A stretch of 9,611 nt of DNA, from positions 1-9,611 of the forward strand of contig JABSQY010000021.1 in assembly GCA_013215525.1 (NCBI GenBank). Direction: 5' to 3'. Under the pieces are notes generated by a model, which did no database searches, had not been told where the DNA came from, and worked only from the letters and a program-made list of their open reading frames with translations. Of the stretch, positions 1-7,012 are shown one piece after another; the stretch's first letter is position 1, and every line of letters starts with the position of its first letter. A program made the position numbers and the translations under genes. Source of the stretch: Nanoarchaeales archaeon (GTDB lineage Archaea; Nanobdellota; Nanobdellia; Woesearchaeales; UBA583).

Positions 1-584
1 TTGTAAACGAACCACAATACAAATCCATCACAAAAAACACACAAAAAATAAAACAACTAATAAAAATCCAAACATCGCAACTCCTACAAAACAAAAATAA
101 CTCAATAGAAATATATTCAACATCCGATAAACTAAAATCAATAATCATACTAATTAATTGTAGAGATAAAAGATATACAAAATCAATTTTTTCAAACAAA
201 AAAACAATTAATCTATTCTCAAAAATTAAAAAACATTTCACATTCTTTCAAACATTAAAAATACTTTCTCACACAATTAAAACAAACAACATATACAAAA
301 ATCTAATCAAAAAGTCAGACTACATACTATACGAATTAGTAGTAGATGAAATCCACATAGGAACAAATCAAGCAAACAGACTACTAACCCCAATACTACA
401 CAAATTCGACACAGAAAGATTAACAGTAGCGCTAAATACGCACAGAGCATCAAACACACACATCTACGAACACTTCGGATTCAGAATCCTAAACATACAA
501 ACACACCAAACAGTAAAAAATTATCAGATGGTAAGAAGACCACAAATTAAGCAAATTAGAGTTGTTGAAAATAATTTAAAATAA
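1..584 (+). CDS. GNAT-family N-acetyltransferase, 5' end outside the window (partial)
   Basis: An open frame with codons starting at base 3 runs from the left edge to TAA at 582-584 and encodes about 193 residues. There is no in-frame ATG, GTG or TTG before the very last part, so the start lies outside the window. The C-terminal half resembles the acetyl-CoA-binding part of GNAT acetyltransferases. It has a strand YILYELVVDEIHIG, a poorly conserved version of the loop and helix of motif A (GTNQANRLLTPIL), a strand LTVALNT, and the typical motif B ending RASNTHIYEHFGFRIL, with the Tyr and GF of the family. These enzymes transfer acetyl from acetyl-CoA to an amine; the substrate cannot be read from the sequence. 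Base use is odd: C greatly exceeds G on the coding strand (no G at all from 173 to 313), the reverse of the neighbouring genes, and many codons end in C. It converges on the next gene with an 8-base gap. The family call is moderately sure. Confidence 0.65.
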   Translation, partial: VNEPQYKSITKNTQKIKQLIKIQTSQLLQNKNNSIEIYSTSDKLKSIIILINCRDKRYTKSIFSNKKTINLFSKIKKHFTFFQTLKILSHTIKTNNIYKNLIKKSDYILYELVVDEIHIGTNQANRLLTPILHKFDTERLTVALNTHRASNTHIYEHFGFRILNIQTHQTVKNYQMVRRPQIKQIRVVENNLK

Positions 585-592
585 AAATAAGA

Positions 593-1336
593 CTAAAAAA
601 ATTTAATAATATATTTACTACTTTCCCTAAGCTTATCAAACAAAAAACTCTCACACAGTAAATTATTAGCATGTTCTGTAGATAAAAAACCATAATCACA
701 CAATAATTTAATCTTATCTTTAGCAAACCCAATATTTTTAAATTCACCATATAACAAAGCATGAACATGACCAATTATAGGAAAATCATTAGAACTTAAA
801 GCCCTATGAAAAACTCTTGTAGACTCTGCAACATCTTCTGTACACATAAAAAAATCAAGAGTTAAATTTTCAATACTTACTTTTGCAAGAGAATTTAACT
901 TAGGATTTACAATAACTCGTTTAACTAAATTTGATAAAGTTGAAGTAGGGATACTTGAAACTTTATCAAATACATGTTCCACATCATTTTCTGTGACTAA
1001 ATTATCTTTAGAATAAATCAAAAATTCAACACCAGAGCGATTAAAACTTGTATAATCTGAACGTTTAGTTTCAACTCCAGGTACATTTTTACTTTTATCA
1101 ATATTATGATCAAAACCAGCATAAGATGTCACTAAACCATTCTCTATCATCACGCGAGGTAAGTCCCAATCCTTTTCTCGTCTAATAGGAAACCTCTCTA
1201 CCCACCCCTTAGAAATATTATCATCCAAACTGTAATGTAATAAATGTGCTGCCTCATGAATAATAGCATCAGGAATAGATTTAAAAGAATCATAAATCTC
1301 TTTCAAATAAATAGTATTACCACAAGGTTCAAACAT
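593..1336 (-). CDS. HExxH zinc-metallopeptidase-like protein
   Basis: A 247-residue protein of no family I can name exactly. Residues 27-31 are HEAAH, an HExxH zinc-binding helix (IIHEAAHLLHYSL). Farther on come GLVTSYAGFDHN (67-78) and TEDVAES (166-172). In many gluzincin-type peptidases a 'SYA ... E-D-x-A-E' segment supplies the third, glutamate zinc ligand, so E167 or E171 is the likely ligand and E28 the general base. The 85 or so residues between these two segments look like an insertion. No signal peptide or membrane segment is visible, so it is probably cytoplasmic. ATG at 1336 is the only possible start, because an in-frame stop lies at 1352-1354. A TATA box centred about 25 bases upstream makes it leaderless. 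The stop is TAG. Peptidase activity and substrate are inferred from the motif only. Confidence 0.7.
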   Translation of the reverse strand: MFEPCGNTIYLKEIYDSFKSIPDAIIHEAAHLLHYSLDDNISKGWVERFPIRREKDWDLPRVMIENGLVTSYAGFDHNIDKSKNVPGVETKRSDYTSFNRSGVEFLIYSKDNLVTENDVEHVFDKVSSIPTSTLSNLVKRVIVNPKLNSLAKVSIENLTLDFFMCTEDVAESTRVFHRALSSNDFPIIGHVHALLYGEFKNIGFAKDKIKLLCDYGFLSTEHANNLLCESFLFDKLRESSKYIIKFF

Positions 1337-1356
1337 ATTAAATAATATATTTTAAA

Positions 1357-1366
1357 ATTTATAAAT
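1357..1366 (-). promoter_or_regulatory. TATA box for the HExxH gene
   Basis: ATTTATAAAT, read on the minus strand, is centred about 25 bases before the ATG at 1336. This is the spacing expected for archaeal TBP/TFB initiation at or next to the start codon, so a leaderless mRNA is predicted. No Shine-Dalgarno is present. Confidence 0.6.
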
Positions 1367-1421
1367 CTTACTAAACAAATAGAATTGAAGTGTAACTACT
1401 TATTTAAACAAAAACGACAAG

Positions 1422-1430
1422 TTTATTAAT
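1422..1430 (+). promoter_or_regulatory. TATA-like box before the relic gene
   Basis: TTTATTAAT is centred about 25 bases before the ATG at 1451, with GATATAAAT following at 1431-1439 as an alternative. The geometry matches the leaderless promoters of the neighbouring genes, so the interrupted gene may still be transcribed. The 114 bases between the two divergent starts (1337-1450) hold only these promoters. Confidence 0.45.
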
Positions 1431-1450
1431 GATATAAATCTAAAACTAGT

Positions 1451-1741
1451 ATGGAATTATTAAAAGATGAGAATGGAAATATCTTCCGATACAATGAGTA
1501 ATTAAAAAACCAAGTATGAAAACCACAAGACATCACAAAGTTCAAACCTTCAAAAAAAAATAAAGATTACAATGAAATAATGACATTTTTTTCTAAAAAT
1601 CAAGCAACATATAGAATTGTAACTCAAAGTGGAATCTACATCGGAACAAATGATGGAAACATCATAACACCAACTAACAAAGACACAGCAACAATTGGAG
1701 AAATAGTCTTTTTAAAGTTAAACATAAATACAATTATATAA
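1451..1741 (+). pseudogene. Small gene with two in-frame stop codons (96-codon frame)
   Basis: From ATG 1451 one frame can be followed to TAA 1739-1741. It begins MELLKDENGNIFRYNE, then has TAA (1499-1501, codon 17), LKNQV, TGA (1517-1519, codon 23) and KPQDITKFKPSKKNKDYNE. It ends in a strand-rich segment with IVTQSGIYIGTNDGNII and IGEIVFLKLN. All parts are in the same frame and have a natural amino-acid mix, and one base change at each site would restore Tyr (TAC/TAT) and Trp (TGG). I therefore read it as a recently inactivated gene of about 96 codons. An internal ATG at 1580 opens an intact 53-residue reading frame to the same stop, which could still be made. No family is recognised; the C-terminal half could be a small beta-barrel. 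Recoding is possible but less likely, since TAA would also have to be read through. Confidence 0.55.
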
Positions 1742-1875
1742 ATTTAATATAAAAATTATAGTTATAACTAACTAGTCGAATAATTACCACTGACACTACG
1801 CTAAAAAATTATATATATATATATATAATAAAAATATAAAAATATAAGATACAAACATAATACATAAATTAAAAC
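1742..1875. other. Intergenic spacer with a (TA)9 tract and the pilin promoter region
   Basis: This spacer holds a perfect 12-bp palindrome TAGTTATAACTA (1759-1770), a short, less A+T-rich segment (about 1775-1803) and an uninterrupted (TA)9 run (1810-1827). A/T-rich TATA-like boxes follow at about 1831-1848, roughly 30 or more bases before the ATG at 1876. No reading frame or RNA gene is evident. The palindrome could be a regulatory site for the pilin gene, but in such A+T-rich DNA it may be chance. Confidence 0.4.
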
Positions 1876-2994
1876 ATGAAATTATATAAATTAAAAAAAG
1901 CAATCTCCCCAGTTGTTGCAACAAGTTTATTACTAGTTATTGCAGTGGCTTCAGTAGTAGGATTTCAAGGATGGTTTACTGAATTTTCAGCAAAAATATC
2001 TACTGACATAGAACTTGAAAGTTCATCTAATTCAATTACAAAAATTGAAGCATTAATTAATAATAAAATATATTTAAAAAGTGACTCATTAGATATAATT
2101 AAAGAATTTAAAATTATAGATAATACAGGTAATACAGTATGTGAAATAAAAGATAATGAACAAACAAATATTTCAGCAGACACAACACTATTATTATCAT
2201 TTGATATAAACACATACAACACAACTCACATAAAAGATTTAACAGGATATCAAAATGATTTTATAAATTTAAATTCACCAATACATAAATCTACAAACTG
2301 TTTATCTGGAAATTGTTTTGAATTCGATGGAACTGGACAAAATTTATTATCTACAACATATAATCCATTAAACTTTACAACTAATTCACAATTCACAATT
2401 TCAATATGGTTTTCAACAACTGATACAACAAAATCAAGACAATACATATTAAGAAAAGATGGCGTAGATGGAGATAGAAGTTCAATTAGTATAAATATAA
2501 ATAATGGATACTCTCACATAGAATTCTGTCCAAAAGAATGCGGATTAAGTTACATTGAGATAACTACAAATTCTAGTTCTGGACCATTACTTACAGATGG
2601 ACAATTCCACAACATTATATTAGTAAAAGAAAATGCTAACGCAAAAGTATATGTTGATGGTATTTTAAGAAATGATGTTACAAATGAATCAATAATAAAT
2701 GGAGATTATGCAACAGCAAATAATATCTCTATTGGAATTAATCCGAGAAATTTTAATCAAAATAGAGCATATAATGGAACAATTGATGAAGTTTCAATAT
2801 ATTCTAAATCAATTACAAAACAAGAAGTTGAACTATTATATAAAGCAAAACAAATTAAATTCTACGAACAATTATTGCCACAAGGAATTAAAAATATAGA
2901 TTTATCAAGTTGTAATTTAGAATCAAAAAAACCATACACTATAATTATATTAACAGATTCAAAAATAATTGAACAAACCATAATGAAAAAATAA
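1876..2994 (+). CDS. Type IV pilin-like surface protein with an inserted LamG domain
   Basis: A 372-residue exported protein. The N-terminus is an archaeal class III prepilin signal: charged MKLYKLKKA, then ISPVVATSLLLVIAVASVVGF. Cleavage is expected after A9 by the archaeal prepilin peptidase, leaving a hydrophobic helix (about 10-31) for filament assembly or membrane anchoring. Residues about 45-92 look like the first part of a pilin head, with C89. Residues about 102-325 form a LamG/concanavalin A-like domain: LLLSFD start, CLSGNCFEFDGTGQ, FTISIWFSTTD, FHNIILVKE with KVYVDG, and the family ending IDEVSIYSKSITKQEVELLYKA. After it (334-370) comes what looks like the second part of the head, with C346 and the strand YTIIILTDSK. 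Six N-x-S/T sequons, for example N115, N166 and N300, fit an extracellular, possibly glycosylated protein. It probably serves in adhesion or carbohydrate binding. Its TATA element is weak and there is no Shine-Dalgarno. Confidence 0.85.
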   Translation: MKLYKLKKAISPVVATSLLLVIAVASVVGFQGWFTEFSAKISTDIELESSSNSITKIEALINNKIYLKSDSLDIIKEFKIIDNTGNTVCEIKDNEQTNISADTTLLLSFDINTYNTTHIKDLTGYQNDFINLNSPIHKSTNCLSGNCFEFDGTGQNLLSTTYNPLNFTTNSQFTISIWFSTTDTTKSRQYILRKDGVDGDRSSISININNGYSHIEFCPKECGLSYIEITTNSSSGPLLTDGQFHNIILVKENANAKVYVDGILRNDVTNESIINGDYATANNISIGINPRNFNQNRAYNGTIDEVSIYSKSITKQEVELLYKAKQIKFYEQLLPQGIKNIDLSSCNLESKKPYTIIILTDSKIIEQTIMKK

Positions 2995-3012
2995 AGTAAA
3001 TATGAAATTTTG

Positions 3013-3032
3013 AAAAATAAAAAATAAAAAAA
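3013..3032 (-). terminator. T-run terminator of the ABC operon
   Basis: Just past the permease stop, the minus strand reads runs of 7, 6 and 5 T separated by single A. This is the oligo-T signal that archaeal RNA polymerase uses for intrinsic termination. It lies in the 58-base gap between the convergent pilin and permease genes, and no stem-loop is needed. Confidence 0.55.
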
Positions 3033-3052
3033 TAATTAATGAACATATAAAT

Positions 3053-4231
3053 TTATTTTCGAATCGCATCAACAAGTACAAGATCTGCAGCTTGCTTACT
3101 AGGAACATAACCAGAAATAATTCCAATAATAAAACTAAATATAATTAACCAAAACGCTGCAACAAAATCAAATGTAATCTTTAAAAATGTAAATCCACCT
3201 GCCTGCGCAACTACTTCAAATAAAACTGAAACTCCTGCAGCCATAATAATACCGAGAACTCCTCCGAAAAAACCATACATCCCAGCTTGAAACACAAACA
3301 TAAATAAAATATCAAAATCTCTCGCACCAATCGCTTTCATAATCCCAATCTCTTTTTGTCTATCTGAAACTACAACATACATAGTATTTACAATTCCTAA
3401 TGCGCCTACAAGTAAAGCAATAACTCCAATCCCACCAAGAGTATACTTAATAATATCTAAAACAAAATCTAAACTTTCCATCATATCCTGTAGTGAACGT
3501 ACATCCAAAACATCATCACCAACACGATTATCTAAAAATATTTGTAAATTATTCTGAGCAAGTGTCACATCATAACCAGGATCTACAACCACATCAAACA
3601 ATGCAATCGAATCTCCCAAATCAAAAATATTTCTAATCGTATCAATATTTACAAAAACATTTTTATCATCTTCAGGATTTCCAAAACTTTCTAAAATTCC
3701 TACAACTTTAAATTTAACCCCATCAATAAACAAATTTGAACCAACACGTAAATCTTTATCAAATAATTCTTCTCCAGCATTCGAACCTAAAACAATTGAA
3801 TATTTTTCAGACAACTTTGGAAATCTTCCTTGCGAAATTTTACCTGAATTAGCATCAAAAAAAGTTTGTGACAAATGTGTCCCTATAACCATTTTAGAAA
3901 TAAACTGTGTCCCAGATTTTAACTGAACTGTCTGCATCACATAAGGAAAAATATCTTTAACATAAGGACGATTTTGTACTTGTTTCAATAAATTATCAGT
4001 TAAACTTTTAGAAGATGAACCACTTAAACCAGTAACCTTTGAACTAACATATAATCTATTAGTTCCAAGTTTATCAAACTCAGCATCAAGTGAACTTGAA
4101 AAACCAGAACTCAATAAAAAAATTAAAAAAATAGTTAAAACACCTAAACTAATCGCAAACAAAGTCAAAAAAGAAGAAAACTTCTTTTTGTACAGGTCTG
4201 AAATAACTAATTTCATTAAATCTGTTAACAT
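3053..4231 (-). CDS. MacB/FtsX-type ABC transporter permease
   Basis: A 392-residue inner membrane subunit with the standard MacB/LolC-E plan. Helix 1 is at about 20-43, a large extracytoplasmic MacB core domain at about 45-260, helix 2 at 264-288, helix 3 at 308-338 and helix 4 at 355-375. The cytoplasmic coupling segment RQKEIGIMKAIGA (291-303) and the C-terminal PSKQAADLVLVDAIRK match the family closely. These permeases do not form a classic channel; they use ATP hydrolysis to drive motions of the outer domain (mechanotransmission, lipoprotein or peptide export). It is the third gene of the operon, 73 bases after the Ig-repeat protein. Unlike the first genes of this window, its start is set by a clear Shine-Dalgarno, GGTGA, 7 bases before ATG. 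The length is normal. The family is certain; the cargo is unknown. Confidence 0.92.
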   Translation of the reverse strand: MLTDLMKLVISDLYKKKFSSFLTLFAISLGVLTIFLIFLLSSGFSSSLDAEFDKLGTNRLYVSSKVTGLSGSSSKSLTDNLLKQVQNRPYVKDIFPYVMQTVQLKSGTQFISKMVIGTHLSQTFFDANSGKISQGRFPKLSEKYSIVLGSNAGEELFDKDLRVGSNLFIDGVKFKVVGILESFGNPEDDKNVFVNIDTIRNIFDLGDSIALFDVVVDPGYDVTLAQNNLQIFLDNRVGDDVLDVRSLQDMMESLDFVLDIIKYTLGGIGVIALLVGALGIVNTMYVVVSDRQKEIGIMKAIGARDFDILFMFVFQAGMYGFFGGVLGIIMAAGVSVLFEVVAQAGGFTFLKITFDFVAAFWLIIFSFIIGIISGYVPSKQAADLVLVDAIRK

Positions 4232-4238
4232 TTTGAAT

Positions 4239-4243
4239 TCACC
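4239..4243 (-). promoter_or_regulatory. Shine-Dalgarno GGTGA of the permease cistron
   Basis: GGTGA on the minus strand, 7 bases before the ATG at 4231, matches the archaeal 16S rRNA 3' end (anti-SD UCACC). It confirms the start and shows that this downstream cistron is translated from a leadered polycistronic message, while the first genes here look leaderless. Confidence 0.7.
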
Positions 4244-4304
4244 ATGATTAAACTATTAATTTTTTATTAAAAACAAAAATAAATAAATATAAATATTTAA
4301 AAAA

Positions 4305-5519
4305 TTATTTATGTTTAGCTCCTCTTGTTTTACCAAAGTAAAAAGTTCCAATTAATAAAACTAAAAATATCCCATAAGTAGCTACACCAGCAGAACCACT
4401 TCCATTAGCACCCTCAAGTCCAAGTTCTGCTAACTCAGTTTCAGAATAAAAAGAAACTGGAATATCAAAAAATTTCTCAACTTTATTATTATAACTATCT
4501 AAATAAGTAACCTTTAATTTAACAGAAGATAAAGATTCTGACTTTACAAAAATATCAGATTGAATAGTTTGAAAATCATCAGGATTTAAATCTCCAACAT
4601 ACTGAACAAGTCCAGATAAAACATTATAATTCTCAGTTCCAACAACTTCAACCATAGTCCCTTTAATTGAACTTGTACCCGGATTTGCAATCGCAAAAGT
4701 AAATTTACTTTTTCCCTTAGAAAAAGATTCTTGAGAATCTAAACTTAAACTTAAAACTGGTTCAGAAAAAATTCTAACAGAACCAATAATATTTTTAGTA
4801 TAAAGTACTCCTAAATCATCAGTATATTTAATTGTAATAGGAATTAAATAAGGTTTTGAACTAGCATCTGGACTTGCAATTAAATCAAACTCAACACTTG
4901 AAGTTGCTCTAGAATTAATTCTAGTAATTACTCGTTCATTAGACCCACTTGCCAAACTAAAAACTTTATCTTCAACTGAATCTAAATTTAAACTTACAAT
5001 AACATCTTTTAAATTATTATTATTTAAATTTTCAAATTCAATAATTAACTTTGAACTAGACCCAGGTGCAACTGAATCAATACTAAAACTTTTAGTAACT
5101 AATCCAACATTACTCCCACCAACTAAAATGTCAACAGTATCTTCAACAACTATGGAAGATGTAACAATAAACTTTAAAGAATTTAATCCTAAAGGTGCAT
5201 TATTCCCGACAAGAATTTTAAATCTTTTAATAACAGAATTTTGTTCACTAATAACTCCAAGTGTTACACTACCATCTTGTCCTTCAGCAACTTTAAAATT
5301 TAAAGTTTCATCAAAAGATAACCTTGCATTAGATACAGAATCAGAACCTAAATTAGATATTTTAACCGACACATAAACAAAGCTTCCAGGATTTACTGGG
5401 TCAGGAGTTTGACCAACTAATTCTAAGTTTAAACTTCCAGCTGCAAACACTGCATTTGAAATAAATAAACTTAGCCCAATTAACATAAATATATTTAATA
5501 ATTTTTTTGTGAAATTCAT
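4305..5519 (-). CDS. Exported, C-terminally anchored Ig-like repeat protein (COG1361-like) of the ABC operon
   Basis: A 404-residue protein, starting at MNFTKKLLNIFMLIGLSLF. Residues 1-27 are a Sec signal peptide (cleavage near VFA-AG). About 28-360 form three all-beta domains resembling CARDB/NEW3 or COG1361 S-layer-type repeats: PDPVNPGSFVYVSVKISNLG in the first, APGSSSKLIIEFENLNNNNL in the second, and FTFAIANPGTSSIKGTMVEV in the third. A Gly/Ser linker (372-377) precedes a single helix (379-396) and a basic tail KTRGAKHK, so it is anchored with the beta domains outside. The frame continues further upstream inside the ATPase gene, but that extension has no signal character. ATG 5519, 7 bases after the ATPase stop, is the right start, though no Shine-Dalgarno is visible. 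Lying between the ATPase and permease genes, it is probably the extracytoplasmic partner or substrate receiver of the exporter. Confidence 0.82.
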   Translation of the reverse strand: MNFTKKLLNIFMLIGLSLFISNAVFAAGSLNLELVGQTPDPVNPGSFVYVSVKISNLGSDSVSNARLSFDETLNFKVAEGQDGSVTLGVISEQNSVIKRFKILVGNNAPLGLNSLKFIVTSSIVVEDTVDILVGGSNVGLVTKSFSIDSVAPGSSSKLIIEFENLNNNNLKDVIVSLNLDSVEDKVFSLASGSNERVITRINSRATSSVEFDLIASPDASSKPYLIPITIKYTDDLGVLYTKNIIGSVRIFSEPVLSLSLDSQESFSKGKSKFTFAIANPGTSSIKGTMVEVVGTENYNVLSGLVQYVGDLNPDDFQTIQSDIFVKSESLSSVKLKVTYLDSYNNKVEKFFDIPVSFYSETELAELGLEGANGSGSAGVATYGIFLVLLIGTFYFGKTRGAKHK

Positions 5520-5526
5520 TTTTATT

Positions 5527-6255
5527 TTATTTTTTACTATGAGTATAACTTTTAAATTTACTATTTTTAACATCCGACACAACTTTACCATCAACCAAAG
5601 TGATAATTCTTTGGGCGTAATTTGATAAATTATCATCATGTGTAACTAAGATAATAGTTTTTCCTTGCTTGTGTAACTCTCGCAGATAATCCATAACAAT
5701 AACACCTGTTTTGGAATCTAAATTTCCAGTAGGTTCATCAGCTAAAATAATATTAGGATTATTAGCAAGTGCTCTAGCAATTGCAACTCTTTGTTGTTGA
5801 CCTCCAGATAACTCTGAAGGTTTATTAATTAATTTTTCACCCATATCCAAATCAATTAAAAGTGTTGTAGCTATCTCAGCCCTTTGCGCAGGAGAAACAC
5901 CTTGAAAAATCATAGGAAGTTCAACATTTTCTTGAGATGATAACGTTTTAATCAAATTAAACTTTTGAAAAATATATCCAATCTCTCGACCACGAACTCT
6001 TGCAAGCTCTGCCTTTGAAAGTGATGAAATCTTTTTACCAGAAAGTAAAATTTCCCCTCTTGAAGGTTCATCCAAACACCCAATCTGATTCACAGCTGTG
6101 GTCTTCCCAGACCCTGATTTTCCAATAATTGCGACAAACTCACCAGGTAAAATAGCAAAAGAAATACCCTCCAAAGCATGAACAGTTGTATCACCTAAAT
6201 GATATGTTTTCCAAATATCTTTAAGTTCAATAACAGGGACACTTTTTTTAGCCAT
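5527..6255 (-). CDS. LolD/MacB-type ABC transporter ATP-binding protein
   Basis: A 242-residue nucleotide-binding subunit. Visible motifs are Walker A GKSGSGKT (45-52), Q-loop Q97 (YIFQKFNLI), signature LSGGQ (149-153), Walker B IILADE (169-174) with catalytic E174, D-loop GNLD (177-180) and switch H206. IGCLDEPSRG and LADEPTGNLDSKTG are typical of the LolD/MacB/FtsE branch, whose partners are four-helix FtsX-like permeases, and such a permease is encoded two genes downstream. It binds and hydrolyses ATP at the cytoplasmic face to drive the permease. It is the first gene of the operon, with a consensus TATA box and BRE about 25 bases before ATG (leaderless). The N-terminus reads MAKKSVPVIELKDIWKTYHL; the C-terminal tail (about 230-242) is basic and variable. 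All catalytic residues are present. Confidence 0.95.
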   Translation of the reverse strand: MAKKSVPVIELKDIWKTYHLGDTTVHALEGISFAILPGEFVAIIGKSGSGKTTAVNQIGCLDEPSRGEILLSGKKISSLSKAELARVRGREIGYIFQKFNLIKTLSSQENVELPMIFQGVSPAQRAEIATTLLIDLDMGEKLINKPSELSGGQQQRVAIARALANNPNIILADEPTGNLDSKTGVIVMDYLRELHKQGKTIILVTHDDNLSNYAQRIITLVDGKVVSDVKNSKFKSYTHSKK

Positions 6256-6276
6256 AATAACAACACAAAAGAACAG

Positions 6277-6284
6277 TATTTAAA
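6277..6284 (-). promoter_or_regulatory. TATA box/BRE of the ABC operon
   Basis: On the minus strand ATCCTTTAAATACTG contains TTTAAATA (6284-6277), preceded by a BRE-like ATCC. Its centre is about 25 bases before the ATG at 6255, predicting leaderless initiation of the operon mRNA. No other comparable promoter is visible within the operon. Confidence 0.65.
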
Positions 6285-6351
6285 GGATATTAACTACTCC
6301 TTAATGTTTGATTTTCAAAGTATTAAATGAAATATATTAATTTTCAAAACT

Positions 6352-6367
6352 AAAATAAAAATAAAAA
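6352..6367 (-). terminator. T-run terminator of the membrane-protein gene
   Basis: Directly after the stop of the 192-residue protein gene, the minus strand reads runs of 5, 5 and 4 T split by single A. This is a typical archaeal oligo-T terminator. It separates that gene from the ABC operon, which has its own promoter, so the two are probably not co-transcribed. Confidence 0.5.
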
Positions 6368-6375
6368 TAAATAAT

Positions 6376-6954
6376 TTAATCTTTTTTTCCATTTCTAGTA
6401 TAAAACTTACTACCAGACACGCCACGTTCAAATCTCTCAATATTTTTATTTAATGTTTTCTGCATTAAAGGAATTGTAACAATTGGAAAAATTAAAATCG
6501 GAGTAAAATAAAAACTTCCAAAAGGTAATAAAATTAAAGGGAAAAAACCAATCCATAAAAAAACATACCACACAACACCATTTGTCATTGTAAAATCTCC
6601 AAAACAAATACAAAAATCATACAAATATTGTAATGCTAAAAATATAATAAAACTCCAAACAACCATATCAACAAATTTTAAAATAGGTAAAAAAGAACTA
6701 AGTAAAAATAACTTTAAAATATACATTAAAATAACCCAAAATACTGGCATCAGAAACATAATCACAAGCCCACGTGCTGAATCTGGCGCCTTATCTGAAT
6801 CAAAATTTTCAAACCTTTTATTTAAATTATAAACCCATAAAACTAAAAAAGAACAAAAAGATAAAATCATCATAAAAACTAATAAAACAACAGAACGTTC
6901 ACGCATTCCACTATAAAATTCATCTAAAGTTTTTCTACTTATATGTTCAGACAT
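6376..6954 (-). CDS. Multi-pass membrane protein of unknown function
   Basis: A 192-residue protein that I do not recognise. It has a charged N-terminus (1-20, MSEHISRKTLDEFYSGMRER) and about five hydrophobic segments: 21-43, 62-86, 91-117, 126-145 and 148-164. A basic C-terminal tail ends RNGKKD, consistent with a cytoplasmic end. The first helix followed by LWVYNLNKRFENF recalls the opening of DUF4234-like archaeal membrane proteins, but the rest does not clearly follow. No catalytic motif is visible; two cysteines (115 and 117) lie in the third helix. It is a single gene: TTTATATAA is centred 25 bases before its ATG, and a T-rich terminator follows it. The ART-like gene lies 58 bases upstream on the same strand with its own promoter, so a functional link is only possible. 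Confidence 0.8.
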   Translation of the reverse strand: MSEHISRKTLDEFYSGMRERSVVLLVFMMILSFCSFLVLWVYNLNKRFENFDSDKAPDSARGLVIMFLMPVFWVILMYILKLFLLSSFLPILKFVDMVVWSFIIFLALQYLYDFCICFGDFTMTNGVVWYVFLWIGFFPLILLPFGSFYFTPILIFPIVTIPLMQKTLNKNIERFERGVSGSKFYTRNGKKD

Positions 6955-6974
6955 AATACTATAGTATATTTAAA

Positions 6975-6983
6975 TTATATAAA
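6975..6983 (-). promoter_or_regulatory. TATA box TTTATATAA of the membrane-protein gene
   Basis: TTTATATAA on the minus strand is centred 25 bases before the ATG at 6954. The same nine bases, at the same distance, precede the exchanger gene at 8249, and a third copy is at 9542-9550. A leaderless transcript is predicted. Confidence 0.6.
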
Positions 6984-7012
6984 TATATCTCACCTATAAT
7001 AAATAATAATTA

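Noticed and set aside
1499..1519. UGA reassigned to tryptophan or a selenocysteine site in the relic gene
   Set aside because: A TAA lies in the same frame just upstream and would still stop translation, and the real genes of the window use TGG for tryptophan.
1810..1830. (TA)9 tract as a replication origin or unwinding element
   Set aside because: It is a simple dinucleotide run in very A+T-rich DNA; no origin-box repeats or orc1/cdc6 gene are near.
1965..2447. Minus-strand frames (1965-2222 and 2250-2447) antisense to the pilin gene
   Set aside because: They lie wholly inside the clear pilin/LamG coding sequence and show no domain.
5128..5376. Plus-strand reading frame of 82 codons inside the Ig-repeat gene
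   Set aside because: It is antisense to a well-supported exported protein and shows no promoter, start signal or recognisable motif.
5520..5639. Longer N-terminal extension of the Ig-repeat protein (start at 5639)
   Set aside because: It would overlap the ATPase gene by over 100 bases, and the added 40 residues hide a perfect signal peptide that begins at ATG 5519.
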